Assembly: GCF_040802235.1 (NCBI RefSeq)
Contig: NC_133169.1
Coordinates: 47,251,034-47,315,033, forward strand
Reading direction: 5' to 3'
Source of the DNA: Manis javanica
Lineage: Eukaryota > Chordata > Mammalia > Pholidota > Manidae
Length of the DNA stretch: 64,000 nucleotides
Shown: positions 13,241 to 24,793 of the stretch, piece after piece
How the letters are laid out: the number at the start of each line of letters is the position of its first letter
How positions within the stretch are numbered: the stretch's first letter is position 1
Program-made: the position numbers and the translations under genes
Notes under the pieces: model-generated
The model's database searches: none
Seen by the model: the letters and a program-made list of their open reading frames with translations, nothing else
Told to the model about the DNA's origin: nothing

Positions 13241-13259
13241 GTAGATTTAAAATTACCTG

Positions 13260-14060
13260 TGCATTAGGCTTACAGACAAGTGCCTCAGCATTTCTTGGGG
13301 ATTCAGCAAAAAAAAAAGGTCAACTATAAAACCTTTTAAACACATTAAAATTTTAAAGCATGAGTATTTAACAATTATTAATCTATAGAGTTTAATGGGT
13401 ACATACATTTAAATTTTAATGCTATAAAGATTTGCTATACGGTAGACTATCATTCATGTTTACACTATGTATGTAATGATTATTTTAGAAAAATAAAATT
13501 TGCTGTGTAAAGACAATTTCTAAAAAACTGATGGGCAGTAGGAGGAATCTAGAAATATGGATAATGTCTTGAACTCTGCTAGAAATATCAGTAGCAATGT
13601 CATTTTTCCTTTGTGCATAATTATGTAACAAAGACAGTTTTAGACATTTTTTCACTTTCTGTACCTCATTAAAATAATTTTTCTTTGAGTTCATGGATGA
13701 TGAGAAATTTTAATTTGGTCTTTGTTTTTAATGATGCTGGCAAATAATAGGAATTTGAATATTTTGCATGTGGTGTGAAGTCTTGGCAAAGTGATAAATA
13801 TGAGTAAACTATATTAACATTCTTAAGTGATGGGAATAACAGTTTAAAATCAAATCCAGACATTTCATAGGTCCAGGCCTAATCAGCCCTCCCCGCCCCC
13901 CGGCCTTCTCAGACTTCCTTGGTCACACCGTGTGTCTTCTCTCCCAGAGTCACACAGAGCTCACTCCTCCCTCAGCGCCAGGATGTCTGGGGACACCTGC
14001 TCTTCCCCACGCTCCTGTGTGCTCACCCCTCACTTCTTTCCCATCTCTGCTCACAAAACT
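13260..14060. other. Intergenic, no gene seen
   Basis: AT-rich sequence with only short, low-complexity open frames (13,485-13,863, minus). A C-rich patch lies at 13,885-13,960. I see nothing recognisable. Confidence 0.5.
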
Positions 14061-14580
14061 GTTTTTGGTGATGCCTCATCTAGTATTTCTTTTACTTTTA
14101 TTGCAGTATGAACACCTAACATTAGCTCTTACCTCCTAAAAGCTAAGTGCCCAGTGCAGTAATGATCATTACAGGCAGGACACTGTACAGCAGCTCTGTG
14201 GAAAGAACTCACCTTGCCTAACTGAAACTTTATGCCCATTGAATAGCAAGCACCCATTTCCCCCTCCTCCAGCTCCTGGCAATCATCAGTGTGTTCCTGG
14301 CTTGTCTGAGACTGACTCTTCTGATACCTTATGTAAGTGGACTCACATATTTGTCCTTCTGTGACTGACTTCCTTCAATTTGCTTAATATCCTCCAGGTT
14401 CATGTGTGTTATTGCAAATGATAGGATATCATTTACTTTAAAGGCTGATTATTTCATTGTGTGTATGTGACACATTTTCTTTATTCATTTAGCCATCAGT
14501 AGATATTTAGGTCATTTCCATTTATTGGCTATTGTGAATAATGGCACAGTAAACATGGGGGTGCAGATATCATCACATGA
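14060..14580 (-). repeat. Old L1 3' end, antisense
   Basis: The order of blocks follows an antisense L1 3' UTR running into the ORF2 C-terminus: the C-rich patch at 14,255-14,280, TATGTAAGTGGACTCACATA near 14,330, then the block around 14,470-14,570 corresponding to the C-terminal repeat of ORF2 (GCTATTGTGAATAATGG...). Confidence 0.65.
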
Positions 14581-15750
14581 TCCCAATATTTACATTTAAT
14601 TTAAAATGTTTTCTCAAACAGCTTCATAACCTACTTCTTTGTATTACATTTGCATTTTTAACAGTCATCAATATACCATTTACCAAACATTTTATTTTCT
14701 ATTTAGTCTACTCATCCATTTGCACTTCAAATAGAATGAAATGTTTATTTTTTGATATGCTATCAATAATTAGAGCTAGACACAAGGTAGCCATAGATAT
14801 TTGTTCAATAAAGCATATGAATGAACAATTAGATTTAAGTATATCAAAATTTTAGCATTTTTATTTCCCAGAAATTTTCTTTGAAATATTTTATATCAGT
14901 GTTTAGCACTAAATTGCATTCTCTTAGTTTACTATTAATCATATATGTCATCATGTATGATATATTTAACATAAATTTTGCCATATTTATATAAACAAAT
15001 GTGTGACTTGGTATCAGTTTCACACATAATTTTGACAATTTTTAAAAAATGTTTCCTTGTGCTTAATTAGCACAGCTGTTTCATACTCTGGGATTCTAAT
15101 ACCATTTTGAGATAGTGCAGAACCTTAAAATCTTCACAATTTAATTTACAGCCCATGGTGTCAAAAAGCTCTCATGGGCAGTGAACCAGAGTCAAGAAAC
15201 TTTAATAAATACTTTGTGGCAATGGCCACAGTTTCCCTCTGCATCAGCTTGGGATGTTTATAATAAAGTGGTGACTATGTGTCAGTTTAGGCTGTATTGG
15301 ATCAAAATTGATATCATTGCTTCATTTTTATCACATCAGAGTCCCTTTTACATGTGGGTATGAGAGCATTTTTCCATATAGTTCCTTTAAGTCCTGAAAA
15401 AAAAAATACAGTTACATTTGTATGCCAGCCTTAGAATGGAGACACACCCCCTGGTACTAGGATGGAAATACAAGCAGATCTGAGTTTGTGCTTCACCTGC
15501 AGGCATAAGATGTGAACAGAGAATCAGTGCAATGCCCTCTACATGTGACTTATTTTCGAGGCTGCACCACCAGGTGGGGTGTGATTGGAGACCAGAGTAC
15601 AGGAGTGGATGTGGCTTTGAAACTAAGGAGGTTCCGAATGCTGATTAAACCCATGGACCAGGGAGTGGTGTTTGTTTCTGGTGATGGCTGAGGTGGCCAT
15701 GGAGGCATGTGAGTGAGTGGGAAGTGGAATAAATCAATGAAAGCTCATTC
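14580..15750. other. Intergenic, no gene seen
   Basis: Strongly AT-rich to about 15,100, then more even composition. The frames at 14,577-14,855 (plus) and 14,844-15,038 (minus) are low-complexity. I recognise no gene or repeat here. Confidence 0.45.
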
Positions 15751-15839
15751 TATAAAAATCATTTAAGGGACATCAAGACAAGTACTCCTGTATACCCAGC
15801 ATTAGAGCAGACAGTAATGCACAAGCTCCCCATGGAAGC

Positions 15840-16390
15840 TTCACCCAAAGACACAAAAATAACCCTACAACTCAATAGCAAAACAGCATGTTTAAAAAAA
15901 TGGACAAATAACTGAATTGAGATTTTTCTATAGAAGATACACAAATACTCAAGAGTTTTATGAAAAGTTGCTTAATAACATTTATCATTAGGCAGTTGCA
16001 GATCACAGCTACAGAGTTATTACCTCAAAACTATTGTGATGGCTATATGAAAAGTTCAAAGATAAGTGTTGCTGTAGATGTGGATAAAATTGTACCTTTT
16101 ACAGTGTTGATGGGGATATAAATTGGTTCAGCCATTATAAAAAACAATATGGAATTTTCCTTCACAATTAAACTAGAACTACAATATGATCTGGCAGTCC
16201 TACTCCAGGCATATATCTAAAGAAAATTAAATAACTACCATGAAAATATGTTGTACCCAAATGCTTATTCCAGCATTATTTACAATCTCCCAGGCATAGC
16301 AACAGCTTAAGTGTGCATCTACAGATGAATAGATATGGTTGCTTATAGAGTGGATGTCCTGGCACACACACAAACACACACATAATTTAT
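15840..16390 (+). repeat. Old L1 ORF2 C-terminal fragment, sense
   Basis: The plus strand contains degraded L1 ORF2 C-terminal sequence: phrases matching the CTCAATAGCAAAACAGCATG, GGGATATAAATTGGTTCAGCC and TGTGCATCTACAGATGAAT regions. Stops occur in all frames. Confidence 0.65.
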
Positions 16391-16745
16391 GATGTTATAT
16401 TTTATCAATGGCTTGACCCTTTCTTTGTATCTGTGGTAGTTCTTGAGAAAGCTTGTATGGTTTGATAGAAGTATAACAGCTCCTGCTCTTTTGGTTTCCA
16501 TTTGCATGGAACGTATTTTCCTATCTCCTCACTTTCAGTCTGTGTGTGTCCTTAATGCTGAAATAACTGTCATGCAGACAGCATATAGTTGGGTATTTTT
16601 TTAATCCATTCATCCACTCTGAGTTTTTTTTTTTAGAGTTTAATCAATATATTTTATGTGATTATTGATAAGAAATGACTTACTGCAATTTTGCTTATTT
16701 TTTTTGATCTGATTTATAGTAGTTTTTCCTTTTTATTATCTTTCA
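16391..16745 (-). repeat. Old L1 ORF2 fragment, antisense
   Basis: A short antisense block matching the ORF2 N-terminal (endonuclease) part, wedged between two sense-oriented L1 3' pieces. It begins after a short CA-rich run at 16,366-16,382. Confidence 0.45.
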
Positions 16746-16749
16746 TACA

Positions 16750-17320
16750 AATATTTAGTGTTTTTATTCATAATGGTCAAACCTGGAAGCCACAAATATG
16801 CCCTTCAGCAGGTGAAGGCATAATTAAACTTTGGCATATCCAGACAAGAGGCTATTACTCAGTAATAAAAATAAATGAACCCTCAGCTATGAATAGGCAA
16901 GGAAGAAACTTAAATGCATATCACTACATGAATGAAGCCAATTTGGAAAGGTTACATAGTGTGTGATTTCAATAATATGGCATTCTGGAAAAAAATTATT
17001 GAGACAGTAAATGGTTAGTTGTGCAAGGGTTTAATAGGGCAGGGAGGGATAAATAGGTCATGAATACATGTCATAATACATTTGTCAAATCTACAGAATG
17101 TGCAACAATCGATGGTGAGCTATGGACTTAAGGCGATAGCAGTGTGTCAGTATAGGTTCATTTGCTGTAACAAATGTACAGTCTGGTGCAGGGTAAGGAT
17201 AGTACAAGGGACCATGTGGAGGCAAAGGCATGGTGGTTTCTGTATCTTCATTCAGTTTTGCTGTGTACCTAAAACTGTTCTAACAACAAGTATATTAAAA
17301 AATGAAACCTAATAAGATAC
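16750..17320 (+). repeat. Old L1 3' end, sense
   Basis: Degraded ORF2 C-terminus (TTATTCATAATGGTCAAACC, 16,767-16,786) running into a 3' UTR that ends near the AAAAAATGAAA at about 17,297. It probably continues the element at 15,840-16,390 after an interruption. Confidence 0.55.
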
Positions 17321-17579
17321 AAATAATATAAACTGTAATTAATGTTATATTTTACAATGCAACAATACATTAACTGAAGGTGAAGAGTGTATAGATTGTC
17401 AGTCTGCATTATTTAGGTATTTTGCTAAAACTATGATTTGGTGAATGAAAAGAAACATTTATAGGAAAGATGTTGGGTATCTTACAACTCTATAACAAGA
17501 ACTGGCAAGCAAAGTCTTTAAAAAATGACAAACGTCAAAACTTTCAGAAATCCATTAGTAAAGACTGGAAAGAAACACT

Positions 17580-17660
17580 TCAGAGGTGAGACAACAGGCT
17601 TATCGTCTCTACCACGCACATCGCCTTTGGGCACTGAAAGAGGGTTGGCAATATTTGTGA
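17580..17660. other. Second duplicated pair, first member, left part
   Basis: The stretch ...CGCCTTTGGGCACTGAAAG...GATCCTGAA aligns with ...TGCCTTTGGAAATATAAAG...GATCCTCTC at 30,750-30,800. The copy is interrupted here by the L1 at 17,668-21,561 and resumes near 21,830. Confidence 0.5.
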
Positions 17661-18023
17661 TCCTGAATTTTTTTAAAATTTTTTTAATAAGGTATGATTG
17701 ATATACACTCTTATGAAGGTTTCATATGAAAAAACGAAGTGGTTACTACATTCACCCATGTTATCAAGCCCCCACCCATACCCCAATGCAGTCACTGTCC
17801 ATCAGTGCAGCAAGTTGCCAGAGATCCTCTATGTTCCTTCTCTGTGCTACACTGTTCTCCCCGTGGTCCCCCATACCATGTGTACTAAACATAATACCCC
17901 TCAATCCCCTTCTCCCTCCCTCCCGACCCACCCTCCCACACCTTTCCCCTTTGGTAACCACTAGTTCCTTCTTGGAGTCTCTTGAGTCTGCTGCTATTTT
18001 GTTCCTTCAGTTTTGCTTCATTG

Positions 18024-19792
18024 TTATACTCCACGAATGAGGGAAATCATTTGGCATTTGTCTTTCTCCACCTGGCTTATTTCACTGAGCATAATGTCCT
18101 CCAGCTCTATCCATGTTGTTGCAAATGGTAGGATTTGTATGGCTGAATAGTATTCCATTGTATATATGTACCACATCTTCTTTATCCATTCATCTACAGA
18201 TGGACACTTAGGTTGCTTCCATATCTTGGCTATTGTAAAAAGTGCTGCGATGAACATAGGTGTGCATATGTCTTTTTGAATCTGAGAAGTTGTATTATTT
18301 GGGTATATTACAAGAAATGGGATTCTGGGGTCAAATGGTATTTCTATTTCTAGTTTTTTGAGGAACCTCCATATTGCTTTCCACAATGGTTGTACTAGCT
18401 TACATTCCCACCAGCAGTGTAGGAGGGTGCCCCTTTCTCCGTATCCTCACCAACATTTGTTGTTCTTAGTCTTTTCGATGCTGACCATCCTTACTGGTAT
18501 GAGGTGATATCTCATTGTGGTTTTAATTTGCATTTCCCTTATGATTAATGATGTGGAGCATCTTTTCATGTGTCTGTTGGCCATCTGAATTTCTTCTTTG
18601 GAGAATCGTCTCTTCATATCCTCTGCCCATTTGTTAATCGGGTTATTTGCTTTTTGGGTGTTGAGGTGTGTAAGTTCTCTAAATATTTTGGATGTTAACC
18701 CCTTTTCAGATATATTATTTATAAATATATTCTCCCATACTGTAGGGTGCCTTTTTATTTTGTTGATGATGTCCTTTTCTTAATTATGTCCCTCCTTCTA
18801 CGGACTTTGGGCCTCATTTGTTGTTCTTTTTCTAGTTTCATTAATTGTGAGTTTAGACAGCTTATATGGGATTGTTCTTCTTTCTTGACATAGGCCTGTA
18901 CTGCAATATACTTTCCTCTTAGCACAACTTTGGCTGCGTCCCACAGATTTTGCGGTGTTGAATTACTATTGTCATTTGTCTCCATATATTGCTTGATCTG
19001 TTTTTATTTGGTCATTGACCCATTGGTTATTTAGGAGCATGTTGTGAAGCCTCCATGTGTTCGTGGGATTTTTCATTTTCTTTGCATAATTTATTTCTAG
19101 TTTCATAGCTTTGTGATCTGATAAACTGGTTGGTACAATTTCAATATTTTTGAATTTACTGAAGCTCTTTTTGGGGCCTAGTATATGATCTATTCTTGAA
19201 AATGTTTCATGTGCACTTGAGAAGAAATTGTATTCTGTTGCTTTTGGGTGTAGAGTTCTGTAGATGTCTGTTAGGTTCATCTGTTTTATTGTGTTGTTCA
19301 GTGCCTCTGTCCCCTTACTTATCTTCTGTCTGGTCTGTCCTTCAGAGAGAGTAGAGTGTTGAAGTCTCCTAGAATGAATGCATTACATTCTATTTCCCCT
19401 TTTAATTCTGTTAGTATTTGTTTCACATATGTGGGTGCTCCTGTGTTGGGAGCATAGATATTTATAATGGTTATGTCTTCCTGTTGGATTGACCCCTTTA
19501 TCATTATGTAATGTCCTTCTTTGTCTCTTGTTACTTTCTGTGTTTTGAAGTCTATTTTGTCTGATACAAGTATTGCAACTCCTGCTTTTTTCTCTCTGTT
19601 AGTTGCATGAAATCTCTTTTTGATCCCTTCAGTTTTAGTCAGTGTATATCTCTAGGTTTAAAGTGAGTTTCTTGCAGGCAGCATGTAGATGGGTCTTGTT
19701 TTTTTATCCATTCAGTGACTCTGTCTTTTGATTGATGCATTCAGTCCATTTACATTTAGGGTGATTACTGATAGGTATGTACTTATTGCCAT
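18024..19792 (-). pseudogene. L1 ORF2 (internally deleted, frameshifted)
   Basis: Remnant of the L1 endonuclease/reverse-transcriptase protein. It starts at 19,792 with the endonuclease domain. Recognisable parts are GDFNT in the 19,504-19,319 frame, then RIDHILG and SDHKAM in the 19,280-18,972 frame. The frame ends in ...QAIYGDK-stop and the sequence continues one frame over as METNDNSN... at 18,985. At about 18,780 it jumps straight to the C-terminal region, which ends at 18,024 after the C-terminal segment ([14 protein letters not shown]). The reverse-transcriptase catalytic core is absent. The same frame switch occurs in the 45-49 kb copy. Confidence 0.85.
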
Positions 19793-20102
19793 TGCAGGCT
19801 TTAGCTTCATGGTTACCAAAGGTTCTAGGTTAATTTCCTTACTAAATGAGACTCTAACTTAACTCACTTAATATGCTATTACAAACACAATCTAAAGGTT
19901 CTTTTCTTTTTCTCCTCCTTTTTGTTCTTCCTCCATTCTTTATATAGTAGGTATCATATTCTGTATTCTTTGTCTATCCCTTGAAAGACTTTGGGGATAG
20001 TTGATTTAATTTTGCATTTGCTTAGTAATTGGCTTTTCTATTTTCTTTACTGTGGTTTTATTGCCTCTGGTGACAGCTATTCTACCTTAGCAACACCTCC
20101 AT

Positions 20103-20948
20103 CTATAGCAGTCCCTCCAAAATAAACTGTAGAGATAGTCTGTGGGAGGTAAATTCTCTCGGCTTTTGCTTATCTGAAAATTGCTTAATCCCTCCTTCAA
20201 ATTTAAATGATAATCTTGCCAGATAAAGTAATCTTGGTTCCAGGCCCTTCTGCTTCTTTGCATTAAATACATCATGCCACTGCCTTCTGGCCTGTAAGGT
20301 TTCTGCTGAGAAGTCGGATGTTAGCCTGATGGGCTTTCCTTTGTATGTGATCTTATTTCTTTCTCTGGCTGTTTTTAATAGTCTGTCCTTATCCTTGATC
20401 TTTGCCAATTTTACTACTATATGTCTTGGTGTTGTCTTCCTTGGGTCCCTTGTGTTGGGAGATATGTGGATCTCCATGGCCTCAGAGACTATCCCCTTCC
20501 CCAGACTGGGGAACTTTTCAGCAACTACCTCCTCAAAGACACTTTCTATCCCTTTCTCTTTCTCTTCCTCTTCTGGTATCCCTATAATGCAAATATTGTT
20601 CTGTTTGGATTGGTCACACAGTTCTCTCAATATTCTTTCATTCTTAGAGATCCTTTTTTCTCTCTGTTGGTCAGCTTCTTTGTATTCCTCTTCTCTAGTT
20701 CCTTTTTCACTTATTGTCTCCTCCACTGTATCCAACCTGCATTTAACTCCATCATGCTCTACAGCAATTGGATCTCTGACCTGAATTCATTCCTGAGTTC
20801 TTGGATATCTTTCCATACCTCCATTAGCATGTTGATGATTTTTTTTTTTGAAGTCCCTTTCAGGAATATTCATAAGGTCCATGCCATTTAAATCTTTCTC
20901 CAGATTTATATTAATTTCACTCTGGAGCAGGTTTCTTTGGCATTTCAT
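20103..20948 (-). pseudogene. L1 ORF1 (broken near the N-terminus)
   Basis: Remnant of the L1 RNA-binding chaperone that trimerises and coats L1 RNA. The N-terminal coiled-coil part starts at ATG 20,948. It is interrupted by a TAG (CTGTAGAGC context, near 20,760) identical to one in the 43,950 copy, followed by a 4-nt deletion relative to that copy. The remaining 210 codons (20,735-20,103) are open and include the charged coiled-coil end, the RRM-like region (NNICIIGIPEEEE...) and the C-terminal domain (KQKGLEPRLLY...). A functional ORF1 would be one continuous frame. Confidence 0.8.
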
Positions 20949-21561
20949 ATTTGTATATGGTGCCCTCTAGTGTCCAGCTCTACTCTAGAGCTGCTCAGTC
21001 CCTGAAGCAATGTCAGAGGTTGCAGGGGAGCGGTATTGGTGCCTGGCGGGAGGAAAGAGCTGTTCCCCACTTTCTGGCTGCTGTGCCTGTCTCCACTGCC
21101 TGAACCAGTGGGCCGGTCACACAGGTATAAGCTTTTGTCCCAGAGCAGCTGGATATGGATCCCTGCTTTCCACAAGCAGCTGGAATCCCAGTCTCCCCAG
21201 GAACTCTGCCTGTATTAACTTTCCAACCCTGTAGTCATGCGAGTATCATGAAAGCCCCATGAAATGTAGGTTTGTGCTCCAGAGCTAGGTATTCAGCAGT
21301 CCCAGGCCTCCACTCCCTCCCTGCTCCATTTCTTTTCCTCCCACCCTGTGAGCCTGGGTAGGGGAAGGGCTCTGGTCCCGCTGAGCCACAGCTCTGGTAC
21401 ATTACCCTATGAAGTCTGCTCTTTTCTCCAGGTGTATGCAGTCTGGTGCCGTCCTCTTTCCTGTTGCTCTCTCAGGATTAGTTCACCGACTATATTCTCT
21501 AATTGTATCCAGTTTTAGGAGGAAGCCTCTATCTCTCCTCTCATGCTGCCATCTTTAATCC

Positions 21562-22410
21562 TTTGATGTCTAGGGCTTTTACTGACAGTCAGTCACATAG
21601 GCCTGGAGCACTCCTGTGACTGACCTTAGGTGCTTGTACTCCAGCCCCTTCAGAGGTCAGGCTGATACCACGTGGTCCAAGGCCTCACCATAAGTCCTTT
21701 TGTTATCATAGACTAGCTGCTGTGGCCCAAGACCCCAGGTAAACAGACACTGTTAATCGGGTAGGACATTCTAAGAGGTTAGAGGTTCCCTGCTTCTTTA
21801 CTCACACTTATGATATATCATACAAACAATCATTTTTTGGATTATTTACAAGCTTGGTGATTCTTCAGGATGCAAATGTCTGGGTCATACCTCTGGTGAG
21901 CCCTGAGGAGCAGGGGATCTCAGCCTTCAAGAAAGCCAGCTTCCCTCTAACTCCTGATTACTAAGGGTTCTATATCCACACCACTTGAGAGCAATTAAAT
22001 ATGCAAAGTGTTTTTTACAATAAAATTAGCATATCTTTTAATATGTGTGTAACACATCCAAAGATAACTTCAAAAATGTTTTCCAAGTTGCTGGAGATTG
22101 AAGACATTTTCAAGTTCATGTCTAATTAGGCAAGTGTTTATGTTACAGAAAGACTATAAAATTATGTAACTTCTAATAAAATTATATTTTCTTAAGGCAG
22201 AAAAATCATATTCAGTTTAAATTAACTAAAAATATTTTAAAAACCAGCAATTGAAAAATTGCTACTACTTTAATGAAACATAAGTGACAATTAAGAGTGT
22301 ATTTTTAAAAGTAAGCACTAGAAAAAGAAATCATGGCACATATTGGGACTTTTATCTCACCAAATATGCTAGGATCAGATTGTTCCACAAGGAATTTAGT
22401 CAGTATTGTT
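21562..22410. other. Flank plus second duplicated pair, first member
   Basis: 21,562-21,830 is an unassigned stretch with no counterpart in the other duplicate. From about 21,830 to 22,410 the sequence aligns with 30,855-31,319 and then 32,200-32,345: shared anchors include ATTACTAAGG(G/A)TTCT, CTAATAAAATTATATTTTCTTA and TCACCAAATATGCT. The alignment ends where the ERV-L-like element begins at about 22,411. No gene is seen. Confidence 0.6.
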
Positions 22411-23060
22411 AGTAGCAAGGTCCAAAACATAATGATACATCCCGCGTTCATGAGTTAGGGTGTTCATAAGGGCTGCTATAGAGGGGACAGCAGCATGCAA
22501 AGGGAGTGTGACTTTATTCCATCTCTGTAGTCCACAGTGGTACACAAGGAGCTGTCTGGCTTTTTCACTAGCCCTACCAGGGAGTTAAAAGGATTGTGAG
22601 TGGGCTTTATAATGCCTACCTTCTCCAACTCCTGTAGAGTTTCTCCAATATCCTTGTGCCCTCAGACAATTTTTACTGCTTAATAGTTGTCACCTGCCGA
22701 GGTACAGGCAGAGCTACAAGTGGGTGCTTCACATGTTCCCTCACAACTGCCTTCACTACATGTACCATCAGTTTGAACTCACCTGCAGTCATCTGTAACC
22801 ACAGGCCCTGCAGGATATCCAGCCACAAAATATGTCCAGGGATGGGAGAAATGTACACAGTTTACTCCTTTGGGGGGCAAACGCCCTATCCCCAATAGGA
22901 TTTGGGCTTTCTTTACTCTAATTGCCTCACCCCCATAGCTATCTATCATAGCAGGGGTCCTGGAAAACACTCAGGGTTGCCATAAATCAGAGAACATTCA
23001 GCTCCTGTGTCCACCAGCACCAGGACATCTTGTACATTCACAGGGGACCAATAAATTGTT
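22411..23060 (-). pseudogene. ERV protease-RT remnant
   Basis: A retroviral aspartic protease is recognisable by LVDTGAECSLIYG (DTG near 23,011-23,003), followed by a glycine-rich block with LLGIGRLPP (in the 22,970-22,779 frame) and a GLWLQMTAGEF stretch. The reading then passes into the start of reverse transcriptase and stops at about 22,411, before the RT catalytic aspartates. Several frame changes occur (22,970-22,779 versus 22,858-22,673). Not functional. Confidence 0.7.
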
Positions 23061-23249
23061 AATTCTACAAGTGGCCTTTGATCCCCACGATGTCTTCCAA
23101 GGTGGGAGATTTAACCCCCCACTCAGTCAAACCTCAATGTCCAGTGTTCCTCCTGTGGGGGTGAGGGTCCAAGGGAATCCTGAGTACTATTTCCCAGGAA
23201 GTTTTGCAGGAACAACATGGGACTCTGCCTCCGGCTTCTGTGTCCTGGA

Positions 23250-24620
23250 CCTCAGTGGCTGGAACTGCTGCTCTGGCTTTAATGGGTGCCACACTTCTAA
23301 CAAAATGCTGTTGGGCTGCCCATCAGTTTTCTTTCACTACCCCGACCTTTATCAAATCTACCCACATCTAGGTCCTCGAGACCTTCACTGGGCCCTTTGC
23401 ACCTCTCCTTTCAGTGGTAGCCCATACTTCCTTCTGTGCTCTTATTGTTTCAACCTCCCTCAGATCTGCTAAAGTACAAGTAGCCTCACTTATGAGTTAC
23501 TCTATGTGGGGGTCAAGAATAGTCACTAGGGACCTAAAGAGAGATGGAGGATCTGTATGCAGCACCAGATTTCTCATTCCTATGGTGAACAACTCCTCAT
23601 CAGGGCCCCGGTGGCCCATATTATAGATGATATTTTTCATGCTGAACTCCTGTAACACCTGCTGGATCTCTGCATATGTTTTCCAGCTAGTGGGTAAGTA
23701 TGGTAAATCACCCTGATTAGGCCAAACTTCCCTAATGGTGTTGTCAGCCAATCCTGAAGTGCATGATTCCCTAGGGTGTGACGGGCACTTTCCAACCACT
23801 GCTGGAGGGAAATGTGAGTCCTCCAGGAAGTCAGTCCACCCATTTCAGAACCCAACATAACAGTTTCTCCACCTCCATATTACAAAGTTGGAAAAGCCAT
23901 GTAGATTGAGGTTCTGATGGCTTCTGCTGAAATGGATGCTTATGTCCACCAGCTTATCCTGCGTATACAGGGGGAGTATATGGAGTGCTCCACAACCTGG
24001 GTGGGGGGGTGCTCCTCCCCCTGAGGAGCCCATGGTTGTTGTGTTTTCATTTTCTTAATTACAGCTTGGCAGGCCTTTAATACCTGTGAGGCTCTTTACT
24101 CTGGCGGTGGCCTTGACAACAGATCGGCTCTTGGCCTCACCCCCTCATCCTCTCCCAACATCTCCTCCCTCTACCATCTCCAGGGCTGGAGGCACTGCTC
24201 TTCCCTCCCCCTACCCATGGCCTCCTGCACCATGGATCCTCCAGCTGCCTCCTCCCTTGCTGCTAACGTACCTTCCAGAAGCATGATCTGTCTTCTCAAC
24301 AACTGTCTCTCTTTCTTAAATCCATCCTGTAGGTCATTGCCCAGCTCCTCCAAGGAATGCTGAAGTGTGTGTCTATCCTGCCGAAGTCTCTCGCTTTCCT
24401 CAGTAACCCTCTCTCTTACCTCAATAACACTTTCCAAAATCTTGAGAAACAAACATCCCACAATCCCAGCTGCCACATGGCCACTCAGGGCCTCTGAGCA
24501 GTCTTCCATCTGCTCAGAAGCTAATTCCATAGCTTCTACTGTCTCCACCCTTCTCCAGGTCTGGGGAAGGCCACACCCCTCTAAAGATGCTTTACGCTTG
24601 ACCAATTACCCACTACAGGT
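23250..24620 (-). pseudogene. ERV gag remnant
   Basis: The Gag N-terminal part is open from 24,605 to 24,171 (144 codons). It has a long, charged heptad-like helix (ERVTEESERLRQDRHTLQ...) consistent with a coiled coil, as seen in class III Gags. Capsid-like sequence follows in broken frames (24,033-23,845; 23,858-23,637; 23,799-23,497). Sequence near 23,350-23,250 could be a degraded nucleocapsid, but I cannot confirm a complete zinc knuckle. Frameshifts and stops make it non-coding today. Confidence 0.65.
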
Positions 24621-24776
24621 TCCCCAGCTGGAAGCCCCATGGATAAGCGGGCTCCTGGGTGAATCATCACCCCCAGCCCCATCATCCACATGGGGGTATT
24701 TGAGTATCTCCCACCCTCCCTAGGAGCAGCCTGCCAAAGCACTGTACCCATAATGACAGACTTTGTGTTCAGAAGT

Positions 24777-24793
24777 CCTGAGGACTGCCACCA
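24777..24793 (-). other. Candidate retroviral primer-binding site
   Basis: Immediately inside the LTR the minus strand reads TGGTGGCAGTCCTCAGG. The leading TGG matches the CCA end of any tRNA primer, as expected. I do not assign the tRNA. The position directly after the LTR end is the main support. Confidence 0.4.

Larger units (their letters stand above)
12640..13260 (-). repeat. Old L1 3' UTR, antisense, split by a young L1 fragment
   Basis: The typical antisense L1 3' UTR order is present: a GTTGATATATAATATTCG-like start, a C-rich patch at 12,860-12,920, then ATTCTACATATAAGTGAAAT at 12,972-12,991. The young L1 piece at 13,031-13,230 interrupts it, and the old sequence appears to continue after 13,240. 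Confidence 0.6.
17668..21561 (-). mobile_element. L1 with 5' end but 2-kb internal deletion
   Basis: A minus-strand L1 running from its 5' end (GGATTAAAGATGG, 21,561) to an A-rich tail (17,668). The 5' UTR spans 21,561-20,949, ORF1 20,948-20,103, the ORF2 start is at 19,792, and the 3' UTR lies below 18,024. Compared with the 43-49 kb copy it lacks about 2,029 bp of ORF2 (equivalent to 46,135-48,163), with the junction at about 18,780. The missing part contains the rest of the reverse transcriptase and its FADD catalytic site. The first bases of the element match those of the 43,309 copy, so both probably have near-complete 5' ends. No clean target duplication is visible. Confidence 0.85.

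Noticed and set aside
17698-18040. Overlapping plus-strand frames at 17,698-17,964 and 17,726-18,040, also 48,982-49,248 (minus)
   Set aside because: They lie in the purine- or pyrimidine-rich L1 3' UTR and recur in both copies of that element.
18755-18800. L1 RNA splicing as the cause of the internal deletion
   Set aside because: The acceptor side looks plausible (pyrimidine run and CAG), but the donor side lacks GT in both L1 copies, so I do not favour it.
24086-24723. Plus-strand frames (24,086-24,286; 24,367-24,723)
   Set aside because: Antisense of the ERV gag N-terminal region, which is the better-supported reading.
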